From assembly GCA_023014365.1 (NCBI GenBank), contig JAEBUN010000010.1, positions 682,001 to 746,000 of the forward strand: a DNA stretch of 64,000 nucleotides. The letters run 5' to 3'. Positions 57,518 to 64,000 of the stretch are shown piece by piece. The DNA comes from Lepiota brunneoincarnata (taxonomy: Eukaryota > Basidiomycota > Agaricomycetes > Agaricales > Agaricaceae). Each line of letters opens with the position of its first letter. The first letter of the stretch is position 1. Made by a program: the position numbers and the translations under genes. Below the pieces are notes generated by a model, which saw only the letters and a list, made by a program, of their open reading frames with translations, was not told where the DNA came from and made no database searches.

Positions 57518-58439
57518 CGGAGATCGCGAGGAGTGTAGTATTGGTGTGTCTGAGCAAAGCCTTAGCGGCGCTCGAAGCAGATAATATGGGCGATGCTCCG
57601 AGAAGCATGTGATTTACTGGTCGATGCTCCGAAAGGCATGTGATTACTGGTCAAACACATCCCCTTAGGGGCTTACCTTCGAGTCCCTATTGCTGCTCAT
57701 GCCCATCATTCGTACTTCAATATGTACTACTGTACTGTGCAACCGAGTAGCTAAAGTTTTGTCTGTTTTGATGACCAATCAAAAATATACTGTGTGTACA
57801 ACTCCTCAACACACTCTCACTTATATGTGTAGTCATTGGCAGAAGAAATTTCTAGCCTGTAGAAATTAAGTCAGTGCTGTAGTTCCATGCCCTAGCCCAT
57901 AACTCACGAGCCAAGCTGCCTTATGGCCCATGGAGCACCGCGTTATTCCTGGTGGGATCTTGAAAGAGCTGGAAGGGGGGAGTGTATTTTAGATTACTCG
58001 CAGACCGTATTTAATATAATCAATGGTTTTTTTTTTTTGCTAGGGGGAACTTTCGTTGGGTGATATGTCGCAGCTACATCATAGACATGGGATGCGCACA
58101 AGAATGCAGGGCGGAATCAAAGTGACAAGGCTGTGTAAATGATACATTTTTGCGCCCAAGGACACACATTAGATCTTAGAGGATGCGACGACCGAGTATC
58201 AAGGATCATTGGCTAGAATAGCTCAGTGATGTTAATCGCACATCGCAAGTTGCCCGTTCCCTACTGGGTTGAGTGTTAGAAACGGCACATGCCTGCTCAC
58301 AGCAATACGGACAAAATCAAAATCTTCACAAATTCATTTGATAATCCCGGCCGCCACGCTAATTACACTCATGGTCGTCCGGCTCGTATTCTGTCCACTA
58401 TTCAAGACCACTGTTGACAAGGATACTGTAGCATACTGT
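57518..58439. other. Intergenic
   Basis: No gene. It holds a 31-bp tandem repeat (next entry). The sequence near 57740-57765 (GTAGCTAAAGTTTTG) faintly resembles the terminal repeat of the Tc1 element at 6983-8228. Confidence 0.45.
57591..57651. repeat. Two-unit tandem repeat, about 31 bp each
   Basis: CGATGCTCCGAGAAGCATGT at 57591 is followed by a second near copy CGATGCTCCGAAAGGCATGT at 57622, each ending in an ACTGGT. Each unit contains the imperfect palindrome ATGCTCCGAGAAGCAT. Confidence 0.75.
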
Positions 58440-60655
58440 TCACAAAAACACCAATGCAGCCTCCGAAGCTTGTACTGTGATCCTCCCTCCTCTTACCCTC
58501 TCTTCCGTCAATCTCCCAGACGCGACACCAGAAGCAAATGTCTGACCAGCCCAGGTCGTTACATTCGCCTCTTTAACATCGGCACCAGGTGCCTGTAGTC
58601 GCCGAACTCTTACAGGCTGATTCGGGTTCCTGAGCAACCCGGAGATATCAAACGTCGAACTCGGACGTGGCGTCGTTCTTGCCTGAGTCTGGTTGTAAAT
58701 TTCTAGGTTCAGCAAGGCCAGTTTGCTGGGGAAGCCGTGGGTAGAGGGTTCGGAGGTATCCCAGAATCCGTAGGCGACGAGCTGGCCTTCAGAAGTATCA
58801 CCCATTGCTGTAGTAATGCTGGACCCATTGGCTTGGCGACCTGGGTACAGGTTGGAGATTTGGAGTGTCTTGGAGCGACCGAGGGTTTCTGCAATAAAGA
58901 GGTATGTTGCATAGGAAGGGAAAACTTTGATTGGTCCATTTAGGTTCTGGACCGGGTACCTGTATGACCAAGTAATCAAAAGTTGCTACGAAGGCAACTA
59001 GTTCGAAAGGAAGTGAGCGTGCGTACCACATGTCATAGAAGCTTAGCCCTATTGATGGATGAATGAGAATTACAGGCAGTTCAGAAGGTAGAGTCGCACC
59101 GCCGTGATTCAGTTGAGTACTGCTCTGCAGAGCGAGGGGACCACCTTGGTGAAGATATAGCCTTGTAATAATAAGTGTCCTAGTCGTTTACTGCGCGCAG
59201 AGAACCTACCTCGAGATATTGAGAGATGCCGCGTAGAATGTCGTATCCAACTACAGGGTATGAGTGATGATTCAACCAAACATAAAATAGCTTACGAGCC
59301 AGAGGGCCTGTCCAAAGGTATTGCTCACACCATCTTTTCCAGAGCAAGACACCGAATTGTACTCGCCTATTGTATGGTAAACAGTGTGCTTGTCCAGAAC
59401 AAAAGAGAGAACTGACCGATGACGAAACCATGAGGTCCGAGTTGCTCTCGTACGGAATGAATACGGGGTTGCCACAGGTCAAGATACCTAACAACCGCTG
59501 AGCGTGCCAAAGGTTGGCAGTTCCGTGGAGACTCACATTGCCAAACGTGTGTGATTTACCTGTAATAAGCCTATGGTGAGATGGGTACGGTGCCAGCTGG
59601 GATGGCTACGTACAAGATTAGGGAGCGTGGCAATTACTATTCTGGGCGGATCGCAAACCTGGAGTTTAGTTGAGAGTTCGGTTGCGGCACAATGAAAGGA
59701 ACGGGAAACTTGCGCTATATTGATAGGTATGTTCGCTACAGGATTTTACAACGCCATCCTTGTTTGCGCCTGCGCCTAAAGCGCTAACACAGTCGAGCGC
59801 AGAGGAAGCTCCTGGTGCATCAAACGGCCATAGAGGATCTTCTACAGTGGCCGCAACCTGAAATGTCGGAGTCTTGAGGCCGAGGTCGTCAGAAATGTTC
59901 TTAGCCCATAGCTAATGCGTAGTCAGCAAACGTTTTTGTATCTCGTCCCCGGAAAAACGCACAGCCCAGACGTCGGTGTAGTTGCGCGGGGTGAACCTAA
60001 GGTAATGATCTGGTTCATTACCGACTGAGGGGAACTACTCAGCGGTATATCACTGCTCGGCAGCCGAAGGACATACTTTCAAGTGCGACAAGTCGATCAC
60101 TTGCCAAGGCCCTCGGAAGCCGCCCCAGCCATTGCTAGAGCAGCCTTCGAAATCAAGGTCCTGTAGGTCCTGCATAATAGGTGAGGCATCACTTCAGTAG
60201 AAGACAGGTCGCGACGCGCACAAGGTTCATCGTAACCTTCGTTCCCTCCGGCAACAGCTTGACAGGAATCCCAGAATCCAGGGCCGACGGTCGTATTTTG
60301 GAGTGCGCCAGCTTTGTCAATGAAATTAAACAAGCTGACATTGAGGTTTGGATCCCAGTATGTAGAATCCGCAGTGATACCACCAATCCTGATCTCAACG
60401 GGTACGCCAGTTCTTGATTTAAGGTTTTCGAGGAGGATTTTTGGTTAGTGTATTTGGTTGGCTCGTATTGCCCGTGAATTCCTCGAAGAATGCTGTTTCA
60501 ATGCTGAAGCTTCCCAATGCCGGATGCAGATGATGGGAAGCATCAGGTGGCAGCGTCGGCGAATTGTGCAATTTTAGAGTAGCTAGGTTGGCGTAGCTCT
60601 GAGTGCATTGCTGCAAAAGGGCGGAGAGAAAAAGTAGACCAGTTGGAGAATGCAT
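58440..60655 (-). CDS. Secreted GH79 family glycoside hydrolase (beta-glucuronidase/heparanase-like)
   Basis: Starts MHSPTGLLFLSALLQQCTQS, a signal peptide. Exons give ALGSFSIETAFFEEFTGN, RTGVPVEIRIGGITADSTYW and LLPEGTKVTMNLV. The acid/base motif is LVALEIGNEPDHYLRFTP (Glu in GNEP). The last exon is the GH79C beta-sandwich (LQISNLYPGRQANGSSITTA, KLALLNLEIYNQTQ). The enzyme should act on glucuronic acid residues of extracellular glycans such as arabinogalactan-proteins or hyphal polysaccharides. Three single-base insertions (60431-60436, 60261-60264 and 60110-60112) break frame between conserved segments. Some middle exons (59.0-59.9 kb) are only roughly placed. Confidence 0.75.
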
Positions 60656-60945
60656 GGCGGACGACTTCGTGGGAAGATCTTGACCAGTTCTCAATTTATA
60701 CGGGTAGGGTTTGAAGTAGCCACATGCAGAGACGTTCCTCGGGTTGAGCATGAGAAGAAGAAGTGGACGAAGGAGGTGTAGGATGAGCCCCCGTGGTCTA
60801 ACACGGGCCAATAGATTTGCCCAAGTATAGCGGGCCGTAGAAAGCCATTCTCATAGACAGGTCACGAGTTCAAGCGCTCGGCTTTCCATCAGCAAGCTTA
60901 CTTCGGTCTTCGTTCCATCATGAGTGTTCCCAACTGACACTACCC
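60656..60945. promoter_or_regulatory. Divergent promoter region of GH79 and racemase-like genes
   Basis: 290 bases between the two start codons on opposite strands. No specific binding site was recognised. Confidence 0.45.
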
Positions 60946-62545
60946 ATGGCTCTCGTGGGTCTCAAAGTTTTTGAGGTCAGTACCGTGTCTGCCTGGTGGA
61001 TGCCTAATAATTTTTTTTTCCAGTTTGCTGGTCTTGCCCCGGCACCCTTCGCTGGTCTAATCCTCGCCGATAATGGTGCATCTGTTACGCGAATCGACCG
61101 GCCCAACATGCCATCACCCGACGTCCTCACTCGCGGCAAGCGTTCCATTGCCTGTCAACTCTAAAATACCCGCCGGAAGGAATTTATTGAGAAAGCTGAT
61201 TGGTTCTGCTGATGTGGTTATTGATCCGTTTCGCCCTGGGGTTATGGAGAAGCTTGGGCTCGGGCCAGAAGTGTTCCTTGGAGGCGGGAAGATGGAAGGA
61301 CTGAATAAGAAGCTCATATATGCTCGCCTTGTCGGGTGGGTGCCAGAGTGTTATGTTGCTCACCGGGGTCGTTTGCACTGATTTTTGCCCTTCATGCTAG
61401 GTTTCCGAGGACAGGTGCATTATTTTGTGCTACGATACAAAACAAAGTTCTGACAGCTGTGAATGATATCAGGTCTTCACAAAGACATGGCCGGTGGGTT
61501 TGTTTTAATCAACTATTGAGGCGCCAGACTCAGACAGCTCTTCCAGGGCATGATATAAATTATATCGCTCTTAGCGGTGCTCTTGCGGTAAGCTCAAAGG
61601 TCATTCTGCTTTCGTCACACAACGCTCCAATCCTACACAAAGATGATGCCTCCTGGACCTTCGGGAGCACCCACATTTCCCATGAATTTACTCGCTGACT
61701 TTGCCGGAGGCGGAGTCATGTGCGCTCTCGGAATCCTGCTCGCGCTGATCGAACGCGGAAAGAGTGGACATGGGCAAGTAGTGAACGCTGATATGGTGAG
61801 TTTGGGCCCCCTGCATTTACACTGATTCACTTTTTGGCAGGTCACCGGTGCCCGGTTCATCTCGACTTTCCCTCTAATACAATCCATCCTGCCCGTATCT
61901 CGTATTTTCAGAGGCGGAAAACCAGGTACCAACACGTTGGATGGTGGCGCGCCCTTCTACAATGTCTACACTTGCAGCGATGGTAGATGGATGACTGTTG
62001 GTTGTCTTGAGCCACAGTTCTTCAAGGCTTTCATCGACGGATTCAGTTCGGCTCTCCCTCGTGACTTCCAGTTTGAGAATGGGTGGCGGCCGACGTCTGC
62101 TATGCAAGCTGACGTCAATGAATGGCCCAGAATGAGAGATTACTTTGAGAAAGGCTTCCTAACCAACACTCGAGACTATTGGGGAGAGGTCTTCCACGGT
62201 GCGCGGAGTCGCTATACTTTGGCAGTAGTTTTGCTTGTCTAATTTCGCATCCATGCAGGGACGGATGCCTGTGTAGTCCCCGTGCTCTCACCGAAAGAGG
62301 CTGCAGCAGTCCAAGGTTCCCCAATACCCGAGTTCCATCCTCATGTCATCCGGCATACTCAATCCCAGCCACCTGGGTTGCGACAACCCATTAATGTGGA
62401 AGACCTTATCATCCAACCTGGCCTACATACGGAAGAGGTCCTGAAGGAAGCCGGCCTGGGGAATCAGGAAATTAAGCAGCTTGCTCTTGATGGTGTTTTT
62501 GGTGAAGAAATACAGCGACCTGCACGTGTAAATGTCAAACTGTGA
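60946..62545 (+). CDS. Alpha-methylacyl-CoA racemase-like family III CoA-transferase
   Basis: Starts [10 protein letters not shown]; the second exon continues [20 protein letters not shown] and VTRIDRP, then RGKRSIA. Later exons carry [72 protein letters not shown] and [13 protein letters not shown]. The order and the GHDINY and family Asp motifs identify the CaiB/BaiF fold, closest to AMACR. AMACR interconverts (2R)- and (2S)-methylacyl-CoA so that branched fatty acids can enter beta-oxidation. The end is NVKL, a weak PTS1-like tail. An extra T at 61153 breaks frame between KRSIA and [10 protein letters not shown]. Confidence 0.82.
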
Positions 62546-62795
62546 ATAAATATACTATTGCCGATTCATGTCACAATACAAAATTTGAGGAAGGATTGCC
62601 AACGGAAGGTCCGCTGTGTGGGACACAGGATGTTCAACACGGTGAGAGGGAGCGTGAGCCAAGGGCCCCGATGTCGCGTGGCCCTATAAGTAATGTGATT
62701 TTCCTCTGCTTTATCACATGTCACCCTGCATCACGTTTGGCTTGGCTCGTGCTATACGCCATTTCATTGTGCTTAACACTAACCCCCACCACAAG

Positions 62796-64000
62796 ATGAC
62801 CTCGAAGGAGTTGAGACAACTAACTCGGGAGGAAGTCGCCAAGGTATGCCTGAGAGCCCTCACCCAACACCCTGAAACTTGCTTACCCGGTGTTTACTTG
62901 AAAGCACAACACCGATGATGACCTGGTGAATTGTTTGGGAATCGCGATCTAGCCTTGTCGAATACTAACTGCCTCGTCTCCTGACGACACTCAGTGGATT
63001 ATCGTCGACGCAAATGTTTATGACATCTCTCGGTTTAAACGCTTCCATCCCGGAGGTCTTTCGGTGCTCTTGGATCCCGACATTGGTAAGAGAATATTGC
63101 ATGCTAGAAACTCTGAATGGCGTGCCAAACGAGTACCTTAGCTGGACAGGATGCCACAGAGGCCTTCTACAGCCTCCATCGTCACGAGGTCCTTGAGCAA
63201 AGTCAGTATCAACGTCTGAAGATTGGAACTATTGCAGGGGAGCAGAGTGTCATCCACTGGAGAATCCCTGGGGCTATCAGCAAGGTTCCCTATGCAGAAC
63301 CAACCTGGCTGGTTGATGGGTACCATAGCCCGTACTTTTCCGATGTCTGTCTTTGCAAGAATGCCCATGGCGCCGCATTGCTAATCTGGTTCTACTAGAA
63401 TCACCGCGTCTTCCATAAAGAGATTCGCAAGTTCTTCGACACTATTGTGTATCCCGATGCCATTGTGAGTTATGTTGAACTCCCTTCAAGGTAATGTCTC
63501 TGATCTCTCTTCAGGCGAGGGAGGCCGATGGAAAGCGGCCTTCCCAGAGTGTCATTGATAGAATGGCGTACGTTCGATTCTGTTGTATGTTTGAGACCTG
63601 GAATCCTCAGAATACTTGAACAGCGAACTCGAGATACATGCTATGCGCATGGGCCCTGGAAAGCACCTTCAGGGCCGTAAGTTGATGGGTGGAATTGTCA
63701 AACCTGAAGAGTTTGATTACTTCCACGAGGTAAGCCAGTACATACCGTCCTCTAAAAAAATCGGTTCAGTGGTTGAATCAGCTTGTAGCTCATCATCACG
63801 CAAGAATTTGCTCGCGCAAGTTTGCGTGGCTATGGAGATGGTATGTTGTTACGAAGCTCATACGGACTTCCACCTCCTATACATCCCCCCAGGTCTTCTC
63901 GGCGGCAAAGTCATCGGTCTTCCTCCAGTGTTGAACTTCGGTAGCGAAGAGCTCAGGGCCAGAGTCGTTCCCGACATCCTTGCCGGCAAGAAGTTCATAT
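62796..64000 (+). CDS. Cytochrome b5-fused acyl-CoA dehydrogenase (paralog 2), truncated by window end
   Basis: Starts MTSKELRQLTREEVAK. A 21-base microexon at 62905-62925 (HNTDDDL) leads to the cytochrome b5 part (WIIVDANVYDISRFKRFHPG, then SLHRHEV, the two heme histidines). Later exons follow paralog 1 closely: VPYAEPTWLVDGYHSPYFS, MRMGPGKHLQGRKLMGGIVK, FARASLRGYGDG and IGLPPVLNFGSEELRARVVP. The FAD and catalytic region lies beyond the window. Junctions seen so far keep frame. Together with paralog 1 it flanks the GH79 and racemase-like genes in convergent-outward positions. Confidence 0.87.

Noticed and set aside
57725..57775. Possible solo terminal repeat of the Tc1 element
   Set aside because: Only about 15 bases resemble the Tc1 end, and no partner repeat or TA duplication was found.

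Overview
This is a window of nuclear DNA from a filamentous basidiomycete, most likely an Agaricomycete. Genes are dense and on both strands. They are split by short GT-AG introns of about 45 to 75 bases. The families seen (DUF6534 membrane proteins, F-box/LRR proteins, cytochrome-b5-fused acyl-CoA dehydrogenases, MLKL-like helical-domain fragments) are typical of mushroom-forming fungi and relatives such as Rhizoctonia/Ceratobasidium. The species cannot be fixed from the sequence alone.

Layout. 0-5.1 kb: a GATA zinc-finger transcription factor and an SDS22-type LRR regulator of PP1. 5.7-8.7 kb: a DUF6534 membrane-protein gene interrupted by a complete Tc1-type DNA transposon with a TA duplication. 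8.7-26.2 kb: a repeat-rich, decayed stretch. It holds a CCDC174-like gene, an intact Ty1/copia retrotransposon with apparently identical LTRs and a 5-bp target duplication, and three decayed copies of a gene coding a helical (MLKL/HeLo-like) domain plus an Asn-rich tail. It also holds a partial duplicate of the GATA gene 5' half, a metallo-beta-lactamase-fold gene with a decayed inverted copy, and a molybdopterin-synthase small-subunit gene (MoaD/MOCS2A) with a decayed copy.

26.2-41.8 kb is ordinary gene-dense sequence: thiamine pyrophosphokinase, a C-terminally anchored unknown, a 1073-residue disordered unknown divergent from ERG28, an F-box/LRR-like gene and a vacuolar Ca2+/H+ exchanger. 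43.2-64.0 kb is dominated by fatty-acid beta-oxidation. The peroxisomal multifunctional enzyme (FOX2) is present as two adjacent genes, one with two SDR domains ending in SKL and one with the hydratase-2 domain ending in AKL. An alpha-methylacyl-CoA racemase-like gene and two paralogous cytochrome-b5/acyl-CoA dehydrogenases follow. Interleaved are cyclin B, an XLF/Nej1-like end-joining factor, MIM1 and a secreted GH79 glycosidase.

Ten single-base frameshifts in five conserved genes are all insertions, which looks more like uncorrected long-read assembly error than gene decay. Splice sites were read by eye and should be treated as models.
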